Shown here piece after piece: positions 24,529-32,819 of a DNA stretch of 54,511 nucleotides. Both the position numbers and the translations under genes were made by a program. The DNA lies in the NCBI RefSeq assembly GCF_009830105.1, contig NZ_WURB01000027.1:1-54511 (forward strand), given 5' to 3'. Positions within the stretch are counted from its first letter, which is position 1. The number at the start of each line of letters is the position of its first letter. The notes under the pieces were generated by a model that saw nothing but the letters and a program-made list of their open reading frames with translations, was not told the origin of the DNA and did no database searches. This DNA comes from Microvirga makkahensis (GTDB lineage: Bacteria > Pseudomonadota > Alphaproteobacteria > Rhizobiales > Beijerinckiaceae).

Positions 24529-25127
24529 GCGAAACGGAGACGGGAATGGCGACGAGCCAGAGGGTCTGGATGGGTTCTCACGCCCCGGAGCCGAGTGCGC
24601 CCGGCTCCGGGGACGAGGTAACACGCAACGGGAGTGAAGGGTCAATGGGCGAGCGGCGTCCCGTTCGGCATCCACGGAGGCACCCTCCTTCCGCATCACC
24701 TTCCACAGTCAGAGCCGGGCCCGTCCGGGCATCCCCCTGCGAAGAGCACGCGCTTGACCGGAACGGGATCACCGGTGCAAGGCCGGGGAGGACGTGGGTG
24801 GGTGTGGCGATGACATTCCCCTGCGCGCCCCTGCACGTCATTCGACCGGCTCGCTTCCGCGCAGCTCCGGCAAGGGGATCACGCAAGGTGAGCGTGGCGG
24901 CATCCGTTCCGCCGCGTTCGGTTTGCATTGACCCGGCCGGTGCGAACCGGTAGATCTGGGGGCATGATCACCGGTCGCACCAGTTTCGTGAACTATTATA
25001 CGCCGTCCCCATAGGGCGGCTCCGTTCGGTTGCGACCAAACGTTCGATGCCGCCGCTCTCCGGCGGCATCTTCATATGGTGATCAGGTCTCCGGGCAGCG
25101 GCTCCCGCCAAGCTCTAGGAGACAGAT
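24529..25127. other. Gap upstream of tyrS
   Basis: No gene recognised. It marks the change from the patchy left half to a dense core-like region. A TATTAT hexamer at 24994-24999 may be the tyrS -10 element, though no good -35 is seen. A leader hairpin lies at 25046-25070. Confidence 0.4.
25046..25070 (+). promoter_or_regulatory. Leader hairpin before tyrS
   Basis: GATGCCGCCG (25046-25055) pairs perfectly with CGGCGGCATC (25061-25070), loop CTCTC, then TTCATAT. It lies 57 bp before the tyrS start. It could be a terminator for upstream transcription or an attenuator. Confidence 0.45.
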
Positions 25128-26378
25128 ATGAGCACCCCGACATCCGAATTTCTGAAGACGCTGACGGAACGCGGCTTCATCCATCAATGCACCGATCTTG
25201 CAGGCCTCGATGGGAGGCTCTCGGCCGGCATCGTCCCAGCCTATGTCGGCTTCGACGCCACGGCGGACAGTCTGCATACGGGCCACCTGCTGCCGATCAT
25301 GACCCTGCGCTGGCTCCAGAGGACGGGGCACAAGCCCGTCATCCTGATCGGGGGAGGAACCACGCGGATCGGCGATCCGAGCTTCCGTGACACCAGCCGT
25401 CCGCTGCTCGACGATGAGCAGATCGCAAAGAACATCGCTGGGCTGAAACAGGTCTTCTCGCGCTACCTCACGTTCGGTGATGGCCCGACCGATGCCGTGA
25501 TGGTGGATAATGCCGACTGGCTCGACCCGCTGCGCTACCTGCCGTTCCTGCGCGATTTCGGCACCCATTTCACGATCAACCGGATGCTGAGCTTCGACAG
25601 CGTGCGTCAGAGGCTCGAGCGCGAGCAGCCGCTGACGCTGCTGGAGTTCAACTACATGGTGCTTCAGGCCTTCGACTTCCTGGAGCTGTCGCGCCGCCAC
25701 GGATGCGCGCTGCAGATGGGCGGCTCGGATCAGTGGGGCAACATCATCAACGGCATCGAGCTCGCCCGGCGCATCGACCAGTGCCAGCTCTTCGGGCTCA
25801 CCACGCCGCTTCTCACCACCTCGTCCGGTGCCAAGATGGGCAAGACCGCCGGCGGCGCCGTCTGGCTCAACGCGGACCGGCTGAGTCCCTATGAGTTCTG
25901 GCAGTTCTGGCGCAATACCGAGGACGACGACGTCGCGCGCTTCCTGCGCCTCTTCACCGAGCTGCCGCTCGAAGAAGCGCTGCGTCTCGGCAGACTTCAG
26001 GGCTCGGAGATCAACGAGGCGAAGCGGATCCTCGCCACCGAGGTGACCCGGCTCGCCCATGGAGACGAGGCGGCCCAGGCGGCAGAGGAGACCGCTCGCC
26101 GTACCTTCGCGGAGGGCGCGTCCCCCGAGGGGCTCCCAAGCATCGACCTGCCCCGGGCGGAGCTGGAGGCGGGCGTGCCCGTCGCGGCCCTGCTTCATCG
26201 CGCGGGGCTCGCCTCGTCGAAAAGCGAAGGGCGCCGCCTCATCAGGGGCGGAGGCGCCAAGCTGAACGGCGAGGCCGTCGGCGACGAGAATGCCGTCGCG
26301 ACCATGGACGATCTGCGCAGCAATGCGCTGACCCTGGCGGCAGGGCGAAAAAGACACACCATCGTTCGCGTTGCGTGA
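25128..26378 (+). CDS. tyrS: Tyrosyl-tRNA synthetase
   Basis: 416 aa class I synthetase that charges tRNA-Tyr. The nucleotide-binding HIGH-type motif reads HTGHLL, the tyrosine pocket region includes YVGFDAT and QMGGSDQWGN, and the KMSKS-type loop reads AKMGKT. The last 60 residues form an S4 RNA-binding domain (SSKSEGRRLIRGGGAKLNG). The ATG at 25128 follows AGGAGA. Gene length and motifs are normal for bacterial TyrRS. It is flanked by a leader hairpin and a strong 3' hairpin, so it is likely a single-gene unit. Confidence 0.97.
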   Translation: MSTPTSEFLKTLTERGFIHQCTDLAGLDGRLSAGIVPAYVGFDATADSLHTGHLLPIMTLRWLQRTGHKPVILIGGGTTRIGDPSFRDTSRPLLDDEQIAKNIAGLKQVFSRYLTFGDGPTDAVMVDNADWLDPLRYLPFLRDFGTHFTINRMLSFDSVRQRLEREQPLTLLEFNYMVLQAFDFLELSRRHGCALQMGGSDQWGNIINGIELARRIDQCQLFGLTTPLLTTSSGAKMGKTAGGAVWLNADRLSPYEFWQFWRNTEDDDVARFLRLFTELPLEEALRLGRLQGSEINEAKRILATEVTRLAHGDEAAQAAEETARRTFAEGASPEGLPSIDLPRAELEAGVPVAALLHRAGLASSKSEGRRLIRGGGAKLNGEAVGDENAVATMDDLRSNALTLAAGRKRHTIVRVA

Positions 26379-26384
26379 GGCGCG

Positions 26385-26409
26385 CCCCTGCGAGGACCCC
26401 TCGCAGGGG
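26385..26409 (+). terminator. tyrS terminator
   Basis: CCCCTGCGAGG (26385-26395) pairs with CCTCGCAGGGG (26399-26409), loop ACC, 6 bp after the tyrS stop. The T-run is poor. Confidence 0.6.
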
Positions 26410-26445
26410 TCCGTTCGGCGGAAGCGGAGAATTCGCGGCGGCCGC

Positions 26446-26895
26446 TCAGGAGGCGGCCGGTCCGGCGCGTGAGGCATCCTGCCAAGCGGGCAGCGGGAAC
26501 ACCCGGTCGTAGACCCAATTGAACACGAAAGCGTAGACCATGTAGAAAACGGCGAAGGCCACATCCATGAGGAAGGCCTGCTGGAGGCTGATTCCGAGAT
26601 ACCACGCGATGAGGGGCATCAGCACGATCAGCAGCCCCGCCTCGAACAGGACGGCGTGCAGGACACGGACGGGAACGCTCTTCCGTGTGCCGCCGGTCAG
26701 GCGCTGCATGGCCGCATCGAAGCCCAGGTTATAGACGTAGTTCCAGATCGTCGCGAGGGTCGCGGCGCCGGCCCCGACGACGCCCATATCGGCCACGGGC
26801 ACACCAAAGGCCCACGCCGCGAGCGGCGTGACGAGGGCAAGGCCGACGAACTCGAACGTGATGGCGTGCCGGATCCGGTCACGGGTCGTGCGCAT
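26446..26895 (-). CDS. PACE-family multidrug efflux protein
   Basis: 149 aa with four membrane helices in two tandem BTP repeats. Repeat 1 has RDRIRHAITFEFVGLALVTP and IWNYVYNLGFD; repeat 2 has RVLHAVLFEAGLLIVLMPLI and a FVFNWVYDRVFP end. The paired Asn-Tyr/Trp-Val-Tyr motifs are hallmarks of proteobacterial antimicrobial compound efflux (PACE, chlorhexidine/acriflavine) proteins in the inner membrane. The start is the ATG at 26895. It is convergent with tyrS. Confidence 0.88.
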   Translation of the reverse strand: MRTTRDRIRHAITFEFVGLALVTPLAAWAFGVPVADMGVVGAGAATLATIWNYVYNLGFDAAMQRLTGGTRKSVPVRVLHAVLFEAGLLIVLMPLIAWYLGISLQQAFLMDVAFAVFYMVYAFVFNWVYDRVFPLPAWQDASRAGPAAS

Positions 26896-27080
26896 GGTTC
26901 AGTCCCCCAACGGGAAGGGCGGGTCGTCCCGCGGGAATGCCCAGATGGGGGAGGTCGTCCTCGCAGGGCATCCATATAGGAAGGCGGTGCTTTTCGGGCA
27001 AGCCGGCAGGCGCTCACGCGCGCGTGCCCGGCGGCTGGAGCGTCCTGCCGGAAGGAGGACGGAGAAGATCGCGGGCCGCC

Positions 27081-27096
27081 CTTAAGACCGCCTTAC
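27081..27096 (+). promoter_or_regulatory. CTTAA-N6-CTTAC response-regulator box (copy B)
   Basis: CTTAA at 27081-27085 and CTTAC at 27092-27096, 24 bp before the ATG of the dead tlpA copy, matching the position of the perfect box at 1365-1380. One mismatch suggests relaxed constraint. Confidence 0.5.
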
Positions 27097-27120
27097 GCTG
27101 AATAGCGAGCCGGAATTTCC

Positions 27121-27924
27121 ATGCCGCCCGTTTCCATGGGTCCCCTCATATTCGCCGGTGACCGCCTCGCGGCCATCGTCGGCACCGGCGTCCTCATGGT
27201 CGCGACGTCGATCCTGTCCCCCCCAACTGGATCGACGCCGCGGGCCATGGTCGACCTGGGCCCTCGTCACGGGCCCGATCGCCGCCCGTCCCGGCCATGT
27301 GCTCGAGAATGCCGCAGGCTTCGCAGTGGAGCCCTGGCGAATCTTCGCAGTGTGACAGGGCGGCTTCTCCTGGCCTTGGGGTGCCGCGGGGGTTGCGCTG
27401 ATTTTGCTGGTCCTGGTGCGCACGCGCCGTGTCGCTACCGGAGCGGCCAGCGGCCTCGCCATTGCGGTGTTTACCTGGAACGTCCTGTGGCACCTGACCA
27501 ACGCCACGACGTCCACGCCAATGCCGAACAGCAGGCTGGAGATCATCGGGGGAAGCGAGGCGCCTCCCTGACGGCGTTCGCCGGCAAGCCCGTGGTGGTG
27601 AGCCTGTGGGCGAGCGGGTGCCCGTCCTGCCGGCGCGAGATGCCGATGATGGCGGAGGCGGCCGCGGCACCGAAGGACGTCACGTACCTGTTCGTGGATC
27701 AGGGGGAACGGCGCGCGGCCATCGAGGCGTATCTCGCCAGCCAGAATCTCATGCTGCCGAACCTCCTCCTGGACTCTCGCCAGGACGTGGCACGCCACTA
27801 TGCGATGCCCGGCCTGCCGGGGACGCTCTCCATCGGAGCTGACGGAAAGCTCCGCTCCACCCATGTCGGCGAGATCTCCCGCGAGGCTTTGGCGGCTGCA
27901 ATCAGCCGTCTCGTTGCGGAATAG
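27121..27924 (+). pseudogene. Decayed TlpA-like gene (copy B)
   Basis: Paralogue of the gene at 1405-2205. The first 30 residues align with it (SMGPLIFAGDRLAAIVG), then a 7-C run at 27218-27224 shifts the frame. In the new frame the match continues to FAVEPWRIFAV, where a TGG-to-TGA change (27353-27355) stops it. After the stop, QGGFSWPWGAAG and further matching residues follow, until a second frame change near 27545-27572 restores the first frame for the thioredoxin part. The active site reads WASGCPSC in place of WASWCPPC. Three lesions make a sequencing artefact unlikely. Confidence 0.8.
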
Positions 27925-28021
27925 TCGCTGCGAAACAGACGATCCCATGGAGCGGCCAGAACAAGCGCACGGGGCGTGACGCTGTCATGCGACACCGGCA
28001 TGAACATGCCGCCTCTTCAAG

Positions 28022-28038
28022 ACTTACATATCGTCCGG
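28022..28038 (+). promoter_or_regulatory. Conserved element upstream of chaC (copy at 28.0 kb)
   Basis: Identical 17 bp to 14494-14510; see that entry. Confidence 0.45.
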
Positions 28039-28106
28039 TACCGATTGCGATCCGAGGAGACAGGCCCCTCGCGATCGTGCAGATAGTCACACGCGTGGAG
28101 ATTGGA

Positions 28107-28802
28107 ATGGAAGGATCGACCGCGTCGAAGCGGCCTCATCGCCTGACCCGAGAAGCGCTCCAGGACGGCTTCGTCCATGAGATGATCACCCGAGCCGGGA
28201 TCGACCTGCCCGTCATGAGCGACGATGAACGACGCGCATCCCTCAAGGCGACCCTCGCCGCGCAGCCTGTCTCGGGCGACGTCTGGCTGTTCGCCTATGG
28301 TTCGCTGATCTGGAACCCGGCCTTTCACTATGTCGAGCGCAAGCCCGTCCTGATCCGGGGCTGGCATCGCGAATTCTGTCTGTCCACTCCCATCGGTCGC
28401 GGGACACCGGAGAACCCCGGCCTGGTCCTCGGCCTCGACCGCGGCGGCTCCTGCCGGGGCGTGGCGTTTCGCGTCGCGCGCGCCGAGGCGGAGGCCGAGC
28501 TCGAGCTGGTGTGGCGACGCGAGATGGTGACGGGCTCCTATGTGCCGCGCTGGGTCAAGCTGCACGGGCCGGACGTGCCCTTCGGCACGTCCGGAATCGC
28601 CTTCACCATCAACCGCAACGCCCGGAATTATGTGCGTCCCACCTCCGAGGCCGAGACCGCCCGCGTTATCGCCACCGCCTGCGGCGCTCTCGGTTCCTGC
28701 CGGGACTATCTCTTCGATACGATCCACGGCCTAGAAGGGTTCGGAATCAGGGATCATCACCTGAACCGCATCGCCCATCGGGTGGCCGAACACCAAGGTT
28801 GA
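28107..28802 (+). CDS. chaC: ChaC-type gamma-glutamylcyclotransferase (copy 2)
   Basis: 231 aa paralogue of the enzyme at 14561-15256, with the same start context (GGAG, ATGGAAGGATCGA). The substrate loop VWLFAYGSLIWNPAF has Ala where copy 1 has Gly; the acidic helix ELVWRREM is unchanged. It probably degrades glutathione. It lies convergent with the persulfide dioxygenase gene, an enzyme whose substrate is glutathione persulfide, so a role in balancing glutathione during sulfide stress is reasonable but inferred. Confidence 0.9.
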   Translation: MEGSTASKRPHRLTREALQDGFVHEMITRAGIDLPVMSDDERRASLKATLAAQPVSGDVWLFAYGSLIWNPAFHYVERKPVLIRGWHREFCLSTPIGRGTPENPGLVLGLDRGGSCRGVAFRVARAEAEAELELVWRREMVTGSYVPRWVKLHGPDVPFGTSGIAFTINRNARNYVRPTSEAETARVIATACGALGSCRDYLFDTIHGLEGFGIRDHHLNRIAHRVAEHQG

Positions 28803-28930
28803 GCGATCTCGCCGGAACTGATTCAGGAAGTCTCTTCCGCCCGGAACGCTCACCTGTTTGACGGCTCCGAAGCCGCTGGCGAGCCGCGCTACGACTACCC
28901 CGGCTCCCTTCGTCGTTACCGTCGGCCCCG

Positions 28931-29842
28931 TCATTCGTCCCACGGCGCTCCCGGGAACGCATCGAGGGGGATCTTAAGGTAGCGTTTGCCGTTGCCCTCC
29001 GGCTCCGGCAGGCGCCCGCCGCGGATGTTCACCTGGAGCGAATGCAGGATGAGCCTCGGCATCGGCAACTCGCGATCCCGCGCCTCGCGCAGGGCCACGA
29101 ACTCCTCTTCGGTCTTCGCCTTCACCAGGTGCTTGTTCTCCCGCCGCTGCTGCGCCACCGTGCTTTCCCACTTCGGTTCACGCCCGCCCGGCTGGTAATC
29201 GTGTCCGGTGAACAGGCGCGTCTCGTCCGGCAGGGCCATGATGCGCTGGATGCTGTTCCACAGCGCCTTGGCCGATCCGCCAGGGAAGTCGGCGCGGGCC
29301 GTGCCGCTGTCGGGCATGAAGATCGTGTCGTGGATGAAGGCCGCATTGCCGACCACGTATGCTATCGAGGCGAGCGTGTGACCCGGCGTGAACATCACCT
29401 CCACGTCCATGTTGCCGATCCGGAAGCGCTCCCCATCGGCCAAGAGCTTGTCCCATTGCGATCCGTCGGCCGGAAAGCTGTCGGGCCAGTTGTAAACGCC
29501 CTTCCAGAGCTTCTGGACCTCGACCACCCTCTCGCCGATAGCGGTGGGTACGCCCGTCCTGTCCTTCAGGTAGCCTGCCGCCGAGAAATGGTCGGCATGA
29601 GGATGCGTATCGAGGATCCACTCCAGGATGCAGCCTTCGCGCTCGATATGGGCGAGGAGTTCGTCAGCCTGAATCGTTGCCGTCGCGCCGGACTTCGGAT
29701 CGAAGTCGAGGACCGGGTCGATGATCGCGCATCTCTTCGTCTCGGGATCGGCGACCACGTACTGGACACTGCCGGTGCGCTTCTCATAGAAGCCCTTCAC
29801 GATGGGGCGGCCACGCAAGGGCGACGAAGACTGAGTGGACAT
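28931..29842 (-). CDS. blh: Persulfide dioxygenase (ETHE1/Blh type)
   Basis: 303 aa metallo-beta-lactamase-fold non-heme iron enzyme that oxidises glutathione persulfide to sulfite and glutathione. Iron and fold motifs are complete: DTHPHADH (His80, His82, Asp84, His85), TPGHT (His155), HDTIF (Asp172) and TGHDYQPGG (His214). The opening IVKGFYEKRTGSVQYVVAD matches the Blh proteins that follow bigR in Agrobacterium and Xylella. The start at 29842 has AGGAG in front. Upstream is a bigR remnant and an AT-rich palindrome region, so control by the intact BigR encoded at 3.7-4.1 kb is plausible. Confidence 0.88.
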   Translation of the reverse strand: MSTQSSSPLRGRPIVKGFYEKRTGSVQYVVADPETKRCAIIDPVLDFDPKSGATATIQADELLAHIEREGCILEWILDTHPHADHFSAAGYLKDRTGVPTAIGERVVEVQKLWKGVYNWPDSFPADGSQWDKLLADGERFRIGNMDVEVMFTPGHTLASIAYVVGNAAFIHDTIFMPDSGTARADFPGGSAKALWNSIQRIMALPDETRLFTGHDYQPGGREPKWESTVAQQRRENKHLVKAKTEEEFVALREARDRELPMPRLILHSLQVNIRGGRLPEPEGNGKRYLKIPLDAFPGAPWDE

Positions 29843-29859
29843 TGCTGCTGCTCCTGTTT

Positions 29860-30055
29860 CTAACGGACGGAGTCCCGAAGGGCTTTGCAACGGCGCGCGG
29901 TCTGACCACGGCCGCCGACGGGCTTCTCGACTTTCGCCTGCTTGCGGTGCAGGCTGAAGGGGACTGCGACGAGGTGAGCGATGCGCAGCTCTGCGATGAC
30001 GCACCGGATCGTCGGGCTCCCAATTGCCTCAGGCTCGATTTTCATACGGGCATGC
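29860..30055 (-). pseudogene. Remnant of bigR (copy B)
   Basis: Between the dioxygenase gene and the AT-rich operator. The 5' part aligns with the intact bigR start (AGGT site, ATG-CCC), but one base is lost, so a TGA follows within a few codons. The middle, including the helix-turn-helix and first Cys, is deleted. The end keeps a FSLHRKQAK stretch parallel to YSLFCKQAK, with the second sensing Cys lost. The promoter beyond it is conserved. Confidence 0.55.
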
Positions 30056-30061
30056 GCAAAC

Positions 30062-30122
30062 CTGTAATATATGAGCCATATCTAATTTAGCATAATCTTA
30101 TGTTCGCGCAAGGGGTCGGACG
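30062..30122. promoter_or_regulatory. AT-rich promoter/operator region (copy B)
   Basis: Contains CTAATTTAG at 30082-30090 and flanking TATATGAG and TAATCTTATG segments matching the copy-A region at 4084-4140. It lies between the leftward dioxygenase unit and the rightward DUF2892 gene, so one BigR site could control both. Confidence 0.5.
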
Positions 30123-30189
30123 ACAGGCTGGCCGACGTGGAACCTCGGCGCCAACGCACCGTTGCATCCGTTGTTGCAGGAGCCGAGCC

Positions 30190-30648
30190 ATGGTTGCGAG
30201 CACCGTCGAGCGCGTCCGGAGGCATACCAGTGCGGCCGCGAATCGGGCCGTCATGCATGAGATCGCCGCGAGCGTTCGCTGGCATGCGGCTCACCCCGAG
30301 GGGATCGACCGCAGGCTGCAAGAGCTCGACCGGGAATGGGATGTCGAACGGACGCTGGAGGCGAATGCCTCGACCTTGGCCTTCACGGGCGTGGTGCTCG
30401 GGGCCACGGTGGACAAGCGCTGGCTGGCCCTCCCCGCAATGGTAACGGCGTTCCTGTTCCAGCACGCGGTGCACGGCTGGTGCCCGCCACTTCCGATCCT
30501 GCGGCGGCTCGGCTTCCGCACAGCGCGCGAGATCGATACCGAGCGGTATGCGCTGAAGGCGCTGCGCGGTGATTTCGGCCCGATCGGACCCGGCCCCCAC
30601 GACCAGGACAGCCGCGCCAGCCACGCACTCCAGGCTGCCCGTCTCTAA
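30190..30648 (+). CDS. DUF2892/YgaP-like membrane protein
   Basis: 152 aa from the ATG at 30190 (CAGGAG in front); the longer frame to 30100 runs into the operator and is unlikely. The central part (about 55-115) has two short membrane helices (TLAFTGVVLGATVDKRWLAL and a following VTAFLFQHAVHGWCPPLPIL) ending in a HGWCPPL-P motif. This is the inner-membrane YgaP domain, which in Escherichia coli is fused to a rhodanese. A link to sulfur transfer is supported by its place opposite the persulfide dioxygenase. N- and C-terminal tails are soluble. Confidence 0.75.
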   Translation: MVASTVERVRRHTSAAANRAVMHEIAASVRWHAAHPEGIDRRLQELDREWDVERTLEANASTLAFTGVVLGATVDKRWLALPAMVTAFLFQHAVHGWCPPLPILRRLGFRTAREIDTERYALKALRGDFGPIGPGPHDQDSRASHALQAARL

Positions 30649-30686
30649 GACAGACGCGATCGGAAGGAGCCCCCTGCCCCCGCCCC

Positions 30687-31301
30687 TTACCGTCGGAAAA
30701 CGAGGCTCAGGTTGTTGGCAGGCATCGGAATGCGCTCGACCAACTCCAGCCCGTAAGCGCGCGCGAGTTCCGCCACCGCTTCCAGGTCGCGCACGCCCCA
30801 TTCCGGATTGCGGCGTCGGAGATCGGCATCGAAAACTTCGTTGCTGGGAGCGGTATGCGCGCCACTCTCCTTGTAGGCGCCATAGAGATAGAGCACGCCG
30901 CCCGACGACAGAAGGCGCCCCGCCCCAGCCATCAGCCCCTGTGTCGCCCGCCAGGGAGAGATGTGGACCATGTTGATCGCCACCAGAGCGTCGGCCCGCT
31001 CCACGGGCCAGTCCGGGGAGGCGGCATTCAGTCTCAGAGGTGCAAGAAGATTGGGCAACCCGGAAGCGGCCCGATGCGCGGCAATGCTTTTCAGGGCCGA
31101 GTCGTCCTGATCGGTGGGCTGCCATGTTAGGTGCGGCAATGCCGCAGCAAAGTACGCGGCATGTTCACCGGTTCCGCTCGCAATCTCCAGAACTGTCCCG
31201 CTCTGCGGGAGGATCCGCCCGAGGACGTTCAGGATCGGGTCGCGGTTCCGCGCTACCGACGGGGACGTAAGGGCTTCGCTGCGGTTCTGCCGGTTCGTCA
31301 T
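30687..31301 (-). CDS. DUF938 SAM-dependent methyltransferase (copy B)
   Basis: 204 aa from the ATG at 31301 (AAGGA in front). Paralogue of the gene at 4212-4826: same SAM loop LEIASGTGEHAAYFA, same NMVHISPWRATQGLM and C-terminal ANNLSLVFRR. The two differ mainly in the first 20 residues and in conservative exchanges. It is convergent with the DUF2892 gene. Substrate unknown; linkage of both copies to BigR-type loci makes a sulfur compound a reasonable guess. Confidence 0.87.
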   Translation of the reverse strand: MTNRQNRSEALTSPSVARNRDPILNVLGRILPQSGTVLEIASGTGEHAAYFAAALPHLTWQPTDQDDSALKSIAAHRAASGLPNLLAPLRLNAASPDWPVERADALVAINMVHISPWRATQGLMAGAGRLLSSGGVLYLYGAYKESGAHTAPSNEVFDADLRRRNPEWGVRDLEAVAELARAYGLELVERIPMPANNLSLVFRR

Positions 31302-31424
31302 GGCGAAAATCAGATCCTTGAGCATGCATCGGGCGGACTGGCCCGCCCTAGGGAAAGAAAACCATCATACGACATCTCCGCCTGCCGTTCGCGGCCGATC
31401 CGGGCGGACCACCGGGCCGAAGCT

Positions 31425-32609
31425 CTAACGGATCGGCTCACCGGCCAGAGCCTGTCCGACGAGGGTGAACGGCGTCGAGAGAACCGTTCCGGCTGCATTG
31501 AACACGAAAGCCCCGGCCTGGCGCAGTGGGTCACCGGAGCCGCCTCGGGGCGCCACTGCGGAATACACCGCCGCGAAGCTCACGAAGCGGTCGTGATTGA
31601 AAGCATCGGGAGCCGTGAGCGTTGAGATGTCCACGACCCGCAGGCCCTCCTGCCGGGCGATGGCCTGGACCCGGACATCCTCCACGTCGAGCGTGCCGAC
31701 CCTCTCGCGGCCGCCGGACAGGCGGCTTGAGGCCGCCAGCGCCCAGTCATCCTTCGAGACCAGGATGGTCAGCGGGGGCGACATTCGGCCGACCGCCGCC
31801 ACCTGGGTTCGGAACACGTCGAGGTCGATATCGGGAGCAGCGAGAACAACCTGAAGGCGCGCAAGCACATCGCCCCTCCCCTGAAGGCGCAGTTGGCGCA
31901 AGGTCTCCATCGTCAGCCATCCCCCCATGCTATGCCCGATCACGGCCACGTTCCGCACGGAGCGCTCCCGCGTCAGCATTGAAAGGACCTGGGCGAGATA
32001 GTCCCGCGAATAGGTTACGCCTTCCCTATCCGCCACATAGCCGGTGATAGCGGCCTCGGACGGCCAGGCGAACAGCACCGGCACCGTATCCAGCTGCGAA
32101 TCGGCGCTCAATTGGGCGAGGCGGAACAGGGCCTCCTGGAAGCTGGTGTTGTATCCGTGGACGAAGACGCCCACGTCATGCCTCCGTCCCGCCCGGCTCC
32201 CGACTCTTCTGCGAAACGTTTCTTCGTCCAGAACCGTCTGGCGGATAGTGGCGAAGCTGGTGGCCGGGTCCGGGGTGGAACCGGGCCACTCGATCTCGCC
32301 CGCCTTGTGCCCAGGCGGGATCGAGATCGAGAATTCAGCATAGTTGAGCCTGGCCGATCGCTCCGTCGTGAAGACATTCCGCCCCGGCGAGGCTCTCTCG
32401 CGAGTCGTCGCCACATAGACGGTGACCGTCCGGGCACCGGGGACCGTCGCCGCGACAGGCGTCAGGACCTCAGGTCCCGGCCGGCTCGCGCAGGCGCTCA
32501 GAACAAGCGCCAGGAAACCGGCGATGGCGTGCACGAGCCATGAGCGTCCATATGCGGCCAGCTCGACCCGTGAGCCGCTTCCTGCTGTCGACATGGAAAG
32601 ATGTATCAT
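31425..32609 (-). CDS. DUF900-type alpha/beta hydrolase lipoprotein
   Basis: About 394 aa. A hydrophobic segment ends in a lipobox LVLSAC, so the protein is probably lipid-anchored. The hydrolase core has the oxyanion region VFVHGYNTSFQEAL and the nucleophile elbow VIGHSMGGWLTME; the catalytic Asp and His lie towards the end (AFNHDRF for the His). The DUF900 family are esterase-like proteins of unknown substrate. Start is uncertain: ATG at 32609 (AGAGA site) or 32594; the ATG at 32648 is less likely. Confidence 0.8.
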   Translation of the reverse strand: MIHLSMSTAGSGSRVELAAYGRSWLVHAIAGFLALVLSACASRPGPEVLTPVAATVPGARTVTVYVATTRERASPGRNVFTTERSARLNYAEFSISIPPGHKAGEIEWPGSTPDPATSFATIRQTVLDEETFRRRVGSRAGRRHDVGVFVHGYNTSFQEALFRLAQLSADSQLDTVPVLFAWPSEAAITGYVADREGVTYSRDYLAQVLSMLTRERSVRNVAVIGHSMGGWLTMETLRQLRLQGRGDVLARLQVVLAAPDIDLDVFRTQVAAVGRMSPPLTILVSKDDWALAASSRLSGGRERVGTLDVEDVRVQAIARQEGLRVVDISTLTAPDAFNHDRFVSFAAVYSAVAPRGGSGDPLRQAGAFVFNAAGTVLSTPFTLVGQALAGEPIR

Positions 32610-32819
32610 TATTCTCTTGCTCGGGAAACAGGGACGGCCTCGCACCATAGGGGTGTGCTAACATGAAATTCCTGCTTTGCGAGTCCGGTCGCGCCCGCAT
32701 GAGAGAAAGCAACTGCCGCTCATGGCCATGGCGGATCACTTGCCCATTTCTCGATCCTCGGGCTGATCTTGCATCGCGCCCCTCCCGGACTAGTTCATGG
32801 TCGAGAGGGGACCGGGACC

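Noticed and set aside
25083..26564. 493-codon open frame on the minus strand
   Set aside because: Antisense to tyrS, low-complexity Glu/Arg-rich product.
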